NCBI GenBank assembly: GCA_964388615.1
Contig: CAYMBG010000008.1
Span: 1-44,550 of the forward strand
Length of the DNA: 44,550 nucleotides
Origin: SLLW01 sp964388615
Lineage (GTDB): Bacteria > Bacteroidota > Rhodothermia > Balneolales > Natronogracilivirgulaceae
Reading direction: 5' to 3'
A program made the position numbers and the translations under genes. Every line of letters begins with the position of its first letter. Within the stretch, counting starts at the first letter, position 1. This document shows, in pieces, positions 1 through 8,355 of the stretch. Under the pieces are notes generated by a model. It made no database searches and had not been told where the DNA came from. It was given only the letters and a program-made list of their open reading frames with translations.

Positions 1-476
1 GCATCGCGGATCGTCAGGCTTTCGGTGACCCACGGGTCATACAGTTCAAAACCGGGTAGATAATCAATCACAGGATCATCCCAGTGAATACGGCCTTCCT
101 GCACCAGTAGTCCCAGAGCCGCAGCTGTAAAACTTTTACTAATGGACGCCACACCAAATAAAGTGTGTTCGTCCACCGACATTAACCGGCCGGTTTCACG
201 GGCGGCGGGCCTCGCATCCGGTTCCCCCACCGTCAAGGGCTCTTCCAGTCCAGATACTCCGAAACCTTCCGCAAAAACCACCGAGTCCTGATGCACCACT
301 GCAACCGCCATTCCTGGTATGTCCCAATCCTCCATATGCTCCTCTATGAAAGAGGACAAATCATCAGGAGGTGATCCCGGAAGACTCACCTCCGTTTTAT
401 CACAGGAGACCGTTGCTTGTAAAAAAAAGATACCAATAAAAAACAGAAGCCAAGCGGGTAAACGGGGATATTTCAT
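1..476 (-). CDS. Serine hydrolase / beta-lactamase family lipoprotein (C-terminus cut by window edge)
   Basis: Only the first 158 or so residues are present; the gene runs off the left edge. The protein opens with a short basic and hydrophobic signal (MKYPRLPAWLLFFIGIFF) ending in a plausible lipobox around Cys25 (TVSC), so it is probably a lipoprotein. The mature part begins like class C beta-lactamase-related serine hydrolases: a 'DWDIPGMAVAVV' strand near residue 50 and the catalytic SxxK motif as S111-I-S-K114 in 'GVASISKSF', then 'DPVIDYLPGF'. In this family Ser acylates and Lys is the base; members include D-aminopeptidases, esterases and penicillin-binding-like enzymes, and the substrate cannot be told from this part. 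It starts 8 bases after the slipin stop, so it is probably the last gene of the NfeD-slipin transcript. The ATG at 476 was chosen because it gives the signal peptide directly. Confidence 0.85.
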   Translation of the reverse strand, partial: MKYPRLPAWLLFFIGIFFLQATVSCDKTEVSLPGSPPDDLSSFIEEHMEDWDIPGMAVAVVHQDSVVFAEGFGVSGLEEPLTVGEPDARPAARETGRLMSVDEHTLFGVASISKSFTAAALGLLVQEGRIHWDDPVIDYLPGFELYDPWVTESLTIRD

Positions 477-484
477 CAGACTAT

Positions 485-1432
485 CTACTCTTTTTTACCG
501 CCGCCTGATTTGGATCCACCTCCTTTGCCGGATGCTTTGCCTCCGGACTTGGAAGATCCCCCTGAATCTCCTTTAGATTTACCGGTCTCTTCTAGACCGG
601 AACTGCTGGGATCCACATCTTTGGGGTCTACACTAGCCGAAGCAGTTCGGCCGGATGCATCCTGTATCGTCGGTTTGAATGCTTCCAAAAAGTTCATGGG
701 AATCGGAAGGAACGTGTGTGTAGAACTCTCATCACCGATTTCAGACATCGTTTGCAGGAAACGAAGCTGCAGTGCAACCGGTGTATCCTGAATCATCTTC
801 CCTGCCTCTACCAACTTGGCAGCAGCCTGGAATTCACCTTGCGCATTGATAACTTTGGCACGGCGCTCACGCTCCATCTCCGCCTGTTGAGCCATGGCAC
901 GCTGCATGGATTCCGGAAGAACCACATCCCTGACCTCAACCGTTACGACCTTAATACCCCAGGCATCAGTGTGCTGATCAATTATTTCCTGAATTTTTTT
1001 ATTGATTTTATCCCTTTCGGAAAGCACTTCATCAAGTTCGGCTTGTCCCAGCACACTTCGTAATGTAGTTTGTGCCAGCCAGGTAGTAGCTGCATGATAC
1101 TGTTCAACATTAATGATGGCTTTCTCTGCATCCACGACCCTGAAAAAAGTAATGGCATCTACGTGTACTGTGACATTATCCTTGGTAATAACCTCCTGTT
1201 TATCCACATTGATTGTGAGTACGCGAAGATCCACACGCTCAATCTTATCAATAAACGGGATCAGAATAATAAGTCCCGGGCCCTTGGTCATGTAGAATTT
1301 TCCAAGACGAAATACAACGGCTCGCTCATATTCCCTCATGATTTTGAACATTTGAGGCAATACAATGGCCAGAAATATTATAATAATAACCGCCCAGGTA
1401 ATAAGATCAGTAACACCAAATAGTGTTTCCAT
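485..1432 (-). CDS. Slipin (SPFH/Band 7 stomatin-like membrane protein)
   Basis: The 315-residue protein has one N-terminal membrane segment at about residues 9-28 followed directly by an SPFH/Band 7 domain. It shows the slipin hallmarks 'EYERAVVFRLGKF', 'GLIILIPFID' and 'RVDLRVLTINVDKQEVITKDNVTV', then the coiled-coil helix 'QAEMERERRAKVINAQGE'. These proteins form oligomeric rings on membranes and scaffold proteases. The last 40 residues are an unusual Lys/Gly/Ser-rich, low-complexity tail beyond the usual slipin end. The ATG at 1432 has a GAGG ribosome-binding sequence six bases upstream. It lies 17 bases downstream of the NfeD gene, the classic stomatin/STOPP pairing seen in Pyrococcus PH1511/PH1510, so the two very likely work together. 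Family assignment is firm; the cellular role (membrane quality control) is inferred from family knowledge. Confidence 0.93.
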   Translation of the reverse strand: METLFGVTDLITWAVIIIIFLAIVLPQMFKIMREYERAVVFRLGKFYMTKGPGLIILIPFIDKIERVDLRVLTINVDKQEVITKDNVTVHVDAITFFRVVDAEKAIINVEQYHAATTWLAQTTLRSVLGQAELDEVLSERDKINKKIQEIIDQHTDAWGIKVVTVEVRDVVLPESMQRAMAQQAEMERERRAKVINAQGEFQAAAKLVEAGKMIQDTPVALQLRFLQTMSEIGDESSTHTFLPIPMNFLEAFKPTIQDASGRTASASVDPKDVDPSSSGLEETGKSKGDSGGSSKSGGKASGKGGGSKSGGGKKE

Positions 1433-1449
1433 AACGAACCTCTGTTTAT

Positions 1450-2874
1450 TTATAATGATTTATTCTTTTGAACCGGTCTGACATGCAGGGTTAATCCCTC
1501 AACAGAGACGACTTCACAGTTTTGGCCCTTGCGTATCGGCTCTTCACTGCGAGCGTTCCAATACTCACCATAGATCATAACGCGTCCCTGTGTGTTGTCA
1601 ATTTTTTCCAGCGCCTGTGTAGTTTCGCCCACCATCGTTTGCACACCTGTGCGGGTCTTTCCTAACTGTGCCCTGATGCCATAATATACCACCCATCCAA
1701 AAAACAGAACGGTAATAATAGTGGCGGGTATCAGCCATGCAAGAGACAATTGCATATCTTCAGGAAGGTCCTGAAACAGCATCAAAGCCCCCAGAAAAAA
1801 CGACACCGCACCTCCACCAAGCAAGAGTCCGAAAGTCGGAGTAAATGCTTCCATTACAAAAAGTATTATTGCCAATGCAATTAGAACAAAGCCCGCCACA
1901 TTAATCGGCATGGCCGCCACGCCAAACAACAATAGCACCAGTGAAATAACACCAGCCACACCTGGTACGATAGCACCCGGATTACTGATTTCTCCCAGAA
2001 TACCATATATGGAAACCAGGGTCAAAACCAAAAGTACTTCCGGACGCATGAGAAAACCAAAGAATATCTCCGCCAGGTTGAGATCGATACGGTTGATATC
2101 CGCATCCCTGGTTTGCAATTGGTGCTCATCAACCTCAAATCCGTGCATCTGCTCTAAAAGATCCTGCAAATCATCAGCCATAAAATTGATCACATTGATC
2201 TCCAAAGCTTCACGGCTTGTAATAGAAGCACCATCACGAACAGCCGACTTGGCCCATTCTACATTTCGATCCCGTCGCTCAGCAACACTTTCAATGAAGC
2301 TCTCGGTGTAATTAAATACCTTTTGCTGCGCGACCGTATCCTGCTGGCCACCACCCATCGTGACCGGCGATGCCGCTCCTATGTTTGTGGCCGGGGCCAT
2401 GGCAGCTACATGAGCAGCAAGCGTGATAAAAGTACCTGCACTACCGGCATTGGCCCCTTCCGGTGAAACATATACCGCTATCGGCAAGTCAGAACCCAGC
2501 ATCATCTGCACCAGGTCCTGAGTTACATTAAGCAACCCCCCCGGAGTGTTCAACTCAATAATAAGCATTTCATCATCGCGCTCCCGGGCCTCCTCAAGGG
2601 CACGGGTCACATAATTGGTGACCGTGGGACCGATGGACCCCTCCACCCGAATGACACTTACCGCCTTATCGTCATTCAAGTCTGCTTGTTCTCCGGTTTC
2701 TACATTTGTTTCGGAATCATCCGCTATAGCGGTGAACAATTCACCCGTGTGAGCAACTGTAGCATAAGAGCCCGTCCCAGGCTTCTCGTCTTGAGGATGT
2801 ATCAATGTATGCCAGGAAACCAAGCTGATTCCCGCCGCAAACAGTAGCACCGATATAAAATAACTTGTTTTCAT
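1450..2874 (-). CDS. NfeD-family membrane serine protease (ClpP-like domain plus NfeD)
   Basis: This 474-residue protein has a signal/anchor segment (about 5-22), a ClpP-fold periplasmic protease domain (about 72-260), several membrane helices (about 275-415) and a soluble C-terminal OB-fold NfeD domain. The catalytic dyad known from Pyrococcus PH1510 (Ser97/Lys138) appears conserved: Ser145 in 'NAGSAGTF' and Lys185 in 'AQQKVFNY' align with it. 'ELNTPGG' and 'MAPATNIGAASPV' are further family motifs. The family cleaves hydrophobic stretches such as the stomatin C-terminus; whether the downstream slipin is its substrate here is inference. It heads an NfeD-slipin-hydrolase run on the minus strand. 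Its length matches the long NfeD1b class rather than the short truncated NfeD class. Confidence 0.93.
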   Translation of the reverse strand: MKTSYFISVLLFAAGISLVSWHTLIHPQDEKPGTGSYATVAHTGELFTAIADDSETNVETGEQADLNDDKAVSVIRVEGSIGPTVTNYVTRALEEARERDDEMLIIELNTPGGLLNVTQDLVQMMLGSDLPIAVYVSPEGANAGSAGTFITLAAHVAAMAPATNIGAASPVTMGGGQQDTVAQQKVFNYTESFIESVAERRDRNVEWAKSAVRDGASITSREALEINVINFMADDLQDLLEQMHGFEVDEHQLQTRDADINRIDLNLAEIFFGFLMRPEVLLVLTLVSIYGILGEISNPGAIVPGVAGVISLVLLLFGVAAMPINVAGFVLIALAIILFVMEAFTPTFGLLLGGGAVSFFLGALMLFQDLPEDMQLSLAWLIPATIITVLFFGWVVYYGIRAQLGKTRTGVQTMVGETTQALEKIDNTQGRVMIYGEYWNARSEEPIRKGQNCEVVSVEGLTLHVRPVQKNKSL

Positions 2875-2943
2875 ACCATTAAAAATGCATCCGGTTTTAA
2901 TAAGGTTCCTTTTTCAAGGTATAAAAAACAAATGAGTGTTGTG

Positions 2944-2985
2944 CAAAAAAATAAGCCGTCCCCTGCTTGCACAAAAGGACGGCTT
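2944..2985 (-). terminator. Rho-independent terminator after the MFS permease
   Basis: Arms AAGCCGTCC (2953-2961) and GGACGGCTT (2977-2985) pair perfectly over 9 bp with a 15-base loop. Read on the minus strand they are followed by seven T residues (2944-2951). It sits about 60 bases past the stop of the permease gene, separating the sugar locus from the NfeD operon. Confidence 0.85.
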
Positions 2986-3046
2986 GTCAAGAATATCGTT
3001 AAACCGGTGAAACAACTATATCACAAGGATTCACCGACAACTGATC

Positions 3047-4498
3047 TTATTCAGGTTTTTGAGCAGGATCAGCACCAGTGGCAGGCGCTCCCACAGCTGC
3101 TGATACAGCACCTTCTTTGGGCTTGATTTTGCTTCCAACCAGCGCAAAGAACAGGATATAGGCATAGCAAATAATAGGAACAATAAATGCGATTTCAATA
3201 TTGTAAAGATCCGCTACAGCTCCCATAATGACAGGGACAACAGCTCCACCCACAATCATGGTATTGATAATACCCGATGCAAGGCTAACCTCGCTGCGAT
3301 CCAGACCCTTAACAGCAAGTGAGAAGATGTTCGGGAACATCACAGAGTTGAACAAACCAATGGTGACAATCGTCCAAAGCGCCATTCGCCCCGTCGAAAG
3401 CATCGAAGTGATCGCAAGAATCATAGCGACAACTGCAAAGATGGCAAGGATACGGTTGGCATTACCAACACCAATCTGCATCAGAGCATAATTGACTACG
3501 GCAAAACCAAGAAACACAAGTGCCATCTGCAGGTTCCAGTCCAATGTGTAGATACCCACAAAGAACGCCCAGGCAAGTACTGCGAGGACCATGAGCAGCT
3601 TGGTCTGGCTGCTTTTGATATCGGACATGGAAATAGCACCGAACAAACGTCCAATCATGGCGCCGGCCCAGTATAATCCCACAAATTGAATAGCAAGGGA
3701 ACGGGTGATTCCTCCACCAAGATCCGGCTGCACAATATAGGAGGAGATTGCCGTTCCGATACTTACCTCAGCACCTACATAGCAGAAAATACCAAACGCA
3801 CCAAGCAACATATGCCGGTACTTGAAAGTACTTGAAAAGCTACCTTCCCCTTCCTGACTAAGATTCGGTAAACGAATCCATGCCACAGCGATACCGATAA
3901 CCAGCGTAACTGCCCCGATAATTAAAAAAGGGAGCAACAAATCACCAGGCTGTACCGCTGCATCCGCCAGGACTTCTTCTACGGCACCGTCAATGGCCTC
4001 GGCAGGTATAATCAAGGCAACGATGAACAAAGGAGCAAGCCAGGTTGCAATAGAGTTCATGGACTGGGTCAGATTCAGGCGTCCGGATGCCGTCTCCGTT
4101 GGGCCAAGCTCGGTCACATACGGGTTAGCTGCTGTTTGCAGCAATACGGTACCCAGAGAAAGAATAAAGATCGCTCCCAAAAAGAAGGGATAGGATTCCA
4201 GGCCAATCGCGGGGTAAAATAAAAATCCCGCAACAGCATATATCAATAAACCCGCAACAATGGAATTTTTATATCCAATGCCTTTCACCACCCATCCGGC
4301 AGGAATGGAAAAAATTGCATAGGACAGGAAAAAAGCTGAGTTCACCAAAAAAGCCTCGGTATAACTCAGATCAAATGCCTCCATTACAGGGTCGCTCAAC
4401 GTTATAATAAACGTTGTTACAAACCCAAAAATAAAGAAGACAATGGAAATGAAGACCATTCCCACTCTCATGGTTTTTTTGTCTAGACTATTTGACAT
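3047..4498 (-). CDS. Sugar MFS transporter, FHS (fucose/glucose-galactose permease) type
   Basis: The 483-residue protein is almost entirely hydrophobic, with about twelve membrane helices. It resembles the fucose-galactose-hexose (FHS) branch of the major facilitator superfamily, for example 'LLQTAANPYVTELGP' near residue 120, a family signature (QxxxNPY), and 'MFPNIFSLAVKGLD' in the second half. FHS members are proton or sodium symporters for fucose, glucose, galactose or N-acetylglucosamine. The gene is followed by a good terminator and preceded, 73 bases upstream on the same strand, by a ROK sugar kinase. The pair therefore looks like uptake followed by phosphorylation of a hexose or amino sugar. 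A cytoplasmic Ala/Pro-rich tail of about 25 residues closes the protein. The exact sugar cannot be read from sequence. Confidence 0.9.
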   Translation of the reverse strand: MSNSLDKKTMRVGMVFISIVFFIFGFVTTFIITLSDPVMEAFDLSYTEAFLVNSAFFLSYAIFSIPAGWVVKGIGYKNSIVAGLLIYAVAGFLFYPAIGLESYPFFLGAIFILSLGTVLLQTAANPYVTELGPTETASGRLNLTQSMNSIATWLAPLFIVALIIPAEAIDGAVEEVLADAAVQPGDLLLPFLIIGAVTLVIGIAVAWIRLPNLSQEGEGSFSSTFKYRHMLLGAFGIFCYVGAEVSIGTAISSYIVQPDLGGGITRSLAIQFVGLYWAGAMIGRLFGAISMSDIKSSQTKLLMVLAVLAWAFFVGIYTLDWNLQMALVFLGFAVVNYALMQIGVGNANRILAIFAVVAMILAITSMLSTGRMALWTIVTIGLFNSVMFPNIFSLAVKGLDRSEVSLASGIINTMIVGGAVVPVIMGAVADLYNIEIAFIVPIICYAYILFFALVGSKIKPKEGAVSAAVGAPATGADPAQKPE

Positions 4499-4571
4499 GA
4501 TTCATGATTTAATTGGTTAATATTTATGAGATTCACTAATAAAAAATGTTACCGGGTTTTCCCGTAACTCC

Positions 4572-5534
4572 CTACTCCACATCTTTGTCTTTCCAGATTA
4601 GTGAACTGGAACCCAAAACGGCAGCGTTTCGACCCATCAACTCTGAGGGTTTAATCTGTGCCTTTTTCCTGAAAACAGGCATTACATTTTCCTCCAGTGA
4701 TTTTTTGGTCGGATTTAGTATGTAATCACCTGACTTAGCCAGACCACCAAACAGAAATATCGCTTTTGGGCTGGTATGGCACACCGTATCCGCAAGTTTT
4801 CTGCCCAATATCTCCCCTGTGATTTCAAAAGCTTTCAGTGCGACAGGGTCGTTCTTAACCGCGGCGTTATAAATCATTTCGGAGTCCAGCTCATCAAAAC
4901 TGTAATTTACCAGGTCGGAACCGGCACTATCATCTGCAAGTAACTCAAATACGGTTCTTTTGATACCGGGTGCCGAAACATAGGTCTCCAGGCAACCATG
5001 GTTACCACAACCACATTTCCGGCCATTTTTTACAACATTGGTGTGCCCGATTTCCCCGGCAAAACCATCATGACCGTAAAGCAGGTCGCCATTGACAATA
5101 ATACCACTGCCCAAACCAGTCCCTAACGTGATCATAATGAAATTATCCATTCCCCGGGCTCCGCCATACACCTTTTCACCAAGAGCAGCCGCATTGGCAT
5201 CATTGGTCAGCCGCACAGGAACATCGTAATACTTGTTCATCTTGTCGGCAAACGGAATAATCCCCTTCCATTTCAGGTTTGGGGCATCTTCAATGGTGCC
5301 ACGGTAAAAGTTGCCATTAGGCGCTCCTATTCCGACTCCAATAATTTTATAGGGCTCCTCCAGGTTTTTTTCTCCTGCTTTCAGATCTTTTGCTAAATTC
5401 GCCAGATAATCATCAACATTGTCATATATATCTGTGGGCGATGAACCTTCTGAGTAAATATTACCCTCAAGATCGGTAAAACCGAACTTCGTAAACGTTC
5501 CACCTATATCAATACCTATTACATATTCTTTCAT
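4572..5534 (-). CDS. ROK family sugar kinase (glucokinase-like)
   Basis: The 320-residue protein shows the ATP-binding 'GIDIGGTFTKFG' at the N-terminus, the catalytic Asp in 'TNDANAAALGE' (Asp112), the 'GTGLGSGII' phosphate loop and the ROK zinc site 'KCGCGNHGCLE' (Cys174, 176, 181, with His164 in 'GEIGH'). All key residues are present, so it should be an active kinase for glucose, allose, N-acetylglucosamine or a similar sugar rather than a ROK repressor; no N-terminal helix-turn-helix is present. The ATG at 5534 is preferred over a TTG six codons upstream because GGAGGG lies ten bases before it and itself overlaps the TTG. It precedes the MFS permease on the same strand. The upstream promoter region runs into the first scaffold gap. 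Confidence 0.93.
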   Translation of the reverse strand: MKEYVIGIDIGGTFTKFGFTDLEGNIYSEGSSPTDIYDNVDDYLANLAKDLKAGEKNLEEPYKIIGVGIGAPNGNFYRGTIEDAPNLKWKGIIPFADKMNKYYDVPVRLTNDANAAALGEKVYGGARGMDNFIMITLGTGLGSGIIVNGDLLYGHDGFAGEIGHTNVVKNGRKCGCGNHGCLETYVSAPGIKRTVFELLADDSAGSDLVNYSFDELDSEMIYNAAVKNDPVALKAFEITGEILGRKLADTVCHTSPKAIFLFGGLAKSGDYILNPTKKSLEENVMPVFRKKAQIKPSELMGRNAAVLGSSSLIWKDKDVE

Positions 5535-6006
5535 AATACATTGACCCTCCAATTAGATTCCATTTGAAGCAAATTAACGCAAAAACAGATCACGCCTTCG
5601 CACGGCAGACAACCGGTCCGTTTCTTTCTTGCAAAATGATACCATCCGGACATCCTGCCAGAATCCATCAATATTCTCTGTTTTGGCAATTTTCTTTTAA
5701 AACAATCCTGAAACAACAAGAAACAAGATGAGAAATTTNNNNNNNNNNNNNNNNNNNNNNNNNNNNNNNNNNNNNNNNNNNNNNNNNNNNNNNNNNNNNN
5801 NNNNNNNNNNNNNNNNNNNNNNNNNNNNNNNNNNNNNNTCTGTTTCTTGCATCATTTTTCATTTTTTTGATTATCGGATCACCGTAAATTGCGCAGGTGA
5901 ATAATTTGAGGTCTTCCACTTTTCACGCAAGCATAGCTACTGACCAACACGAAATTATAACAAACCACAAAACCATTAATCGAATAATACGTTGCACAAC
6001 AAAAAA
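5535..6006. other. Intergenic region between ROK kinase and HAD gene, containing a scaffold gap
   Basis: This divergent region should hold the promoters for the kinase/permease pair and for the HAD gene. A 100-N run interrupts it. I see no convincing ORF, terminator or promoter in the sequenced flanks, and a gene could be missing in the gap. Confidence 0.5.
5739..5838. other. Assembly gap (100 N)
   Basis: A run of exactly 100 undetermined bases, the conventional placeholder for a scaffold join of unknown length. Order and orientation across it rest on read-pair evidence not visible here. Confidence 0.98.
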
Positions 6007-6678
6007 ATGGATGCCGTAATCCTGGACATGGATGGCCTGATGATCGACACCGAGCCACTTTACAAAACTGCCCTGCAAAAAACCGCCAGGGAATTCGGAT
6101 ATACCCTTACCGATGATTTTATGATGCATCTCGTAGGGCGCCCTGACCCCGATTGCCGAAAGATGATTGCCGAACACACGGGGCCCGATTTTTCGATCAA
6201 CTCATTTTGGGAACAATGGCCAAAACTATGGAAATCCGAAGCACAGTCTAAAGGAATTGGCCAGAAGCCGGGCTTGCAGGAATTTTTTAACTTCCTTTCG
6301 AAATGGAATATTCCAACAGCCATTGCTACTTCCAGCAGTCGTAAACAAGCTTTTTTCAGCCTGGATGCGGCAAATATCACACATCCATTCGACCATATCG
6401 TAACAGGGGATGAGGTTGAGAAAGGCAAGCCCGCCCCTGACATTTTTCTTAAAGCTGCAGAAAAGCTTAACGTAAAACCAGAATCCTGCGTAGCTTTGGA
6501 GGACTCGGAAAACGGTATTCAAGCAGCTTATTCGGCAGGAATGTTTACAATTATGATACCGGACATGATGCAACCCTCCTCTGAAACTCGCAAAAAAGCC
6601 GGACTCATAGCTGAATCGTTATACGAGGCAAAGGATTACATCTCAGAAAGGTTCATGGGCACAACATCTGGTTTATGA
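6007..6678 (+). CDS. HAD-superfamily hydrolase (beta-phosphoglucomutase / sugar phosphatase-like)
   Basis: A 223-residue HAD subfamily IA protein. Motif I is 'DMDGLMIDTEP' with Asp7 and Asp9 as nucleophile and acid/base. The helical cap follows, motif II is 'ATSSSRKQ', motif III is the Lys in 'EKGKPAPDIF', and motif IV is 'LEDSENGIQAA'. This matches phosphatases of the YniC/GPP type and beta-phosphoglucomutases. Because its neighbours are a sugar permease and a sugar kinase, a sugar-phosphate substrate is likely, but phosphatase and mutase cannot be separated by eye. The ATG at 6007 is preferred to a TTG five codons earlier because family members begin directly with the motif I strand. The context upstream lies in the gap. 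Confidence 0.88.
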   Translation: MDAVILDMDGLMIDTEPLYKTALQKTAREFGYTLTDDFMMHLVGRPDPDCRKMIAEHTGPDFSINSFWEQWPKLWKSEAQSKGIGQKPGLQEFFNFLSKWNIPTAIATSSSRKQAFFSLDAANITHPFDHIVTGDEVEKGKPAPDIFLKAAEKLNVKPESCVALEDSENGIQAAYSAGMFTIMIPDMMQPSSETRKKAGLIAESLYEAKDYISERFMGTTSGL

Positions 6679-6938
6679 CCATTACCTGCCACCGCTTTAC
6701 GATAATGCCTCCTTTCAGTATAATACTCCAGAATCGAAGCACCTGCTCTCTCTAGCTTAAGGCATCCTGAACATTAAACAGGATATTTCAAAAAACCTCT
6801 TTCGTCCAGCTTGCGACATAATGACCCAACTATTCCGATCGCGATTTACAAAGATTTTATGTTATTTTAATAGTGACTATCATTCCATGTAACATCAGAC
6901 ATCTTTTACATCAACTCATTTCAACCAATCGAGAACTT

Positions 6939-7211
6939 ATGTACACTCAACTTTTGCTTGCAATACAAGTCAGGGAGCAACATCACATGATGGACGGATG
7001 GGTCAGCGGCTGGCCCTTCATGATTCTTCTCTGGATTACTCTTATTGCTCTCATAGTGACCTTGATTTGGTTCCTGGTAAAAAAAGCCGGCGATTCCGAC
7101 AAACGTACCCACGACAAATCCGCAAGACAAATAATTGATGAACGGTTTGCCCGAGGCGAAATCGATAGCGAGGAATATCGTCAGATGAAAAACGAGCTGG
7201 ACTCCAGGTGA
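6939..7211 (+). CDS. Small membrane protein with C-terminal SHOCT domain
   Basis: A protein of about 90 residues with one strong membrane helix (WPFMILLWITLIALIVTLIW region) and a C-terminal SHOCT motif ('ARQIIDERFARGEIDSEEYRQMKNEL'-like, about the last 30 residues). SHOCT is a short oligomerisation or tethering domain found at the ends of many small membrane proteins of unknown role. An in-frame GTG lies 22 codons upstream, and a second ATG 16 codons downstream (6987) would also leave the whole membrane helix intact. The ATG at 6939 is a compromise choice. It appears monocistronic, with about 260 bases of unannotated DNA upstream and 180 downstream. No specific function can be assigned. Confidence 0.8.
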   Translation: MYTQLLLAIQVREQHHMMDGWVSGWPFMILLWITLIALIVTLIWFLVKKAGDSDKRTHDKSARQIIDERFARGEIDSEEYRQMKNELDSR

Positions 7212-7300
7212 TGGATCATCCACTTCGCCAGTCAGATACTCCAATCAAATCATCAAAAATAGCAAATTGTAAAAGATTACATAATTACATCATTTCGATT

Positions 7301-7328
7301 ATCCTGGCGTGACAGGATCAAATCTTTT
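7301..7328 (+). terminator. Possible weak terminator after the SHOCT gene
   Basis: Arms ATCCTG (7301-7306) and CAGGAT (7313-7318) form a 6-bp hairpin, followed six bases later by a run of seven T. The displaced T-run makes it a marginal call. Confidence 0.35.
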
Positions 7329-7392
7329 TTTACAAAATTAGATCCTGGTGCATCAGCAGGGACAAAAACAATAAAAAAAATGGGGTTTTGAT

Positions 7393-8316
7393 ATGGGTCG
7401 AATGCTCACACTCTCTCTGGTTGTGCTATTGTCGATGTTCAGTAGCCATAATGCATATGGATGGAACAACTCGATGAATCTGAGTTCTCCAGTCGCTAAC
7501 AATACCTTTTCCAATCCGGATTTGTCATTCCATCTAATGGATTTTGAAGACGACGCTACGTTACAGCAGGATATTATACCCGTTGGAGAAGGGTCTCTGG
7601 TCGCCGGAGCCATGCCTATGTATTTCAGGTACAATGATATCACCTTCTTTGACAATACCGGCTATATGGCTATGCTCGGCTCCCCAAAGTCCAATATCCT
7701 CGTAGGTTACGTTGACAATGATGATCTTTTTACTCACAACTCCCTGAAAACGGTACGGGTCAATCTTCAACTTGGTGGAAATGCCTACCTGTGGAGAAAT
7801 TTCCTGCGTCTTCCTTTGAGTATTTATGTACCCATACGTCTTAATGCCGGTTACCAGTATTTGTCACTGAATATTGAGGAAGAGATGGATTTGTTTGGCA
7901 CAGGAGATGACAAAATGAATTTCTTGAATGTAAACTTTGGAGCTGGTCTGGGTGCAAGCTTCCGATTCCCGCTGGATAACATCCCCCTTTTAGGCTCACA
8001 TATCAGTCTGGATGGATACTTGTTGAGAAGTCCCGGAGTAATGATCAATTTCATTGCTGAAAATGGTTCATTACCGGGCCAGTCCGACTCCGACAACGAA
8101 GTGGGAGTCAGTGTCTCCAATGACCTGCTTATTCAGGCACGCATTCACCGTTTTCTCGAATCCACCGTGGGGGTAACGGCCGGTATCCGTTTCAGCGCCC
8201 TGAACTGGTCAACCGACTCCTTTGACTTTAGTGAGGCTGCCAACGCACTTGTAGGTGACGATATCCCGGATAACCGGATGGATTTCACAAGCTTGTTTAT
8301 TGGTTTCAACTGGTGA
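7393..8316 (+). CDS. Predicted outer-membrane beta-barrel protein, unknown family
   Basis: A 307-residue protein with a clear signal peptide (residues 1 to about 23, ending 'SSHNAYG'). The mature part alternates hydrophobic and polar residues with frequent aromatics, as in transmembrane beta strands: 'LRLPLSIYVPIRLNAGYQYLSLNI', 'VNFGAGLGASFRFPL', 'GVTAGIRFSALNWS'. The final 'SLFIGFNW' ends on an aromatic, the usual C-terminal signal for BAM-mediated insertion. I do not recognise a named family; it is acidic and lacks a TonB plug. It stands alone, convergent with the DUF2459 gene. A surface or transport role is only an inference from the fold. Confidence 0.75.
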   Translation: MGRMLTLSLVVLLSMFSSHNAYGWNNSMNLSSPVANNTFSNPDLSFHLMDFEDDATLQQDIIPVGEGSLVAGAMPMYFRYNDITFFDNTGYMAMLGSPKSNILVGYVDNDDLFTHNSLKTVRVNLQLGGNAYLWRNFLRLPLSIYVPIRLNAGYQYLSLNIEEEMDLFGTGDDKMNFLNVNFGAGLGASFRFPLDNIPLLGSHISLDGYLLRSPGVMINFIAENGSLPGQSDSDNEVGVSVSNDLLIQARIHRFLESTVGVTAGIRFSALNWSTDSFDFSEAANALVGDDIPDNRMDFTSLFIGFNW

Positions 8317-8355
8317 TCGGATCTGTTAATTGCTCACCGGACGGCATCCTTGTCC

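Noticed and set aside
2932..3126. Short plus-strand frame over the permease terminator
   Set aside because: It spans the terminator hairpin and the end of the permease gene; no start signal and no domain.
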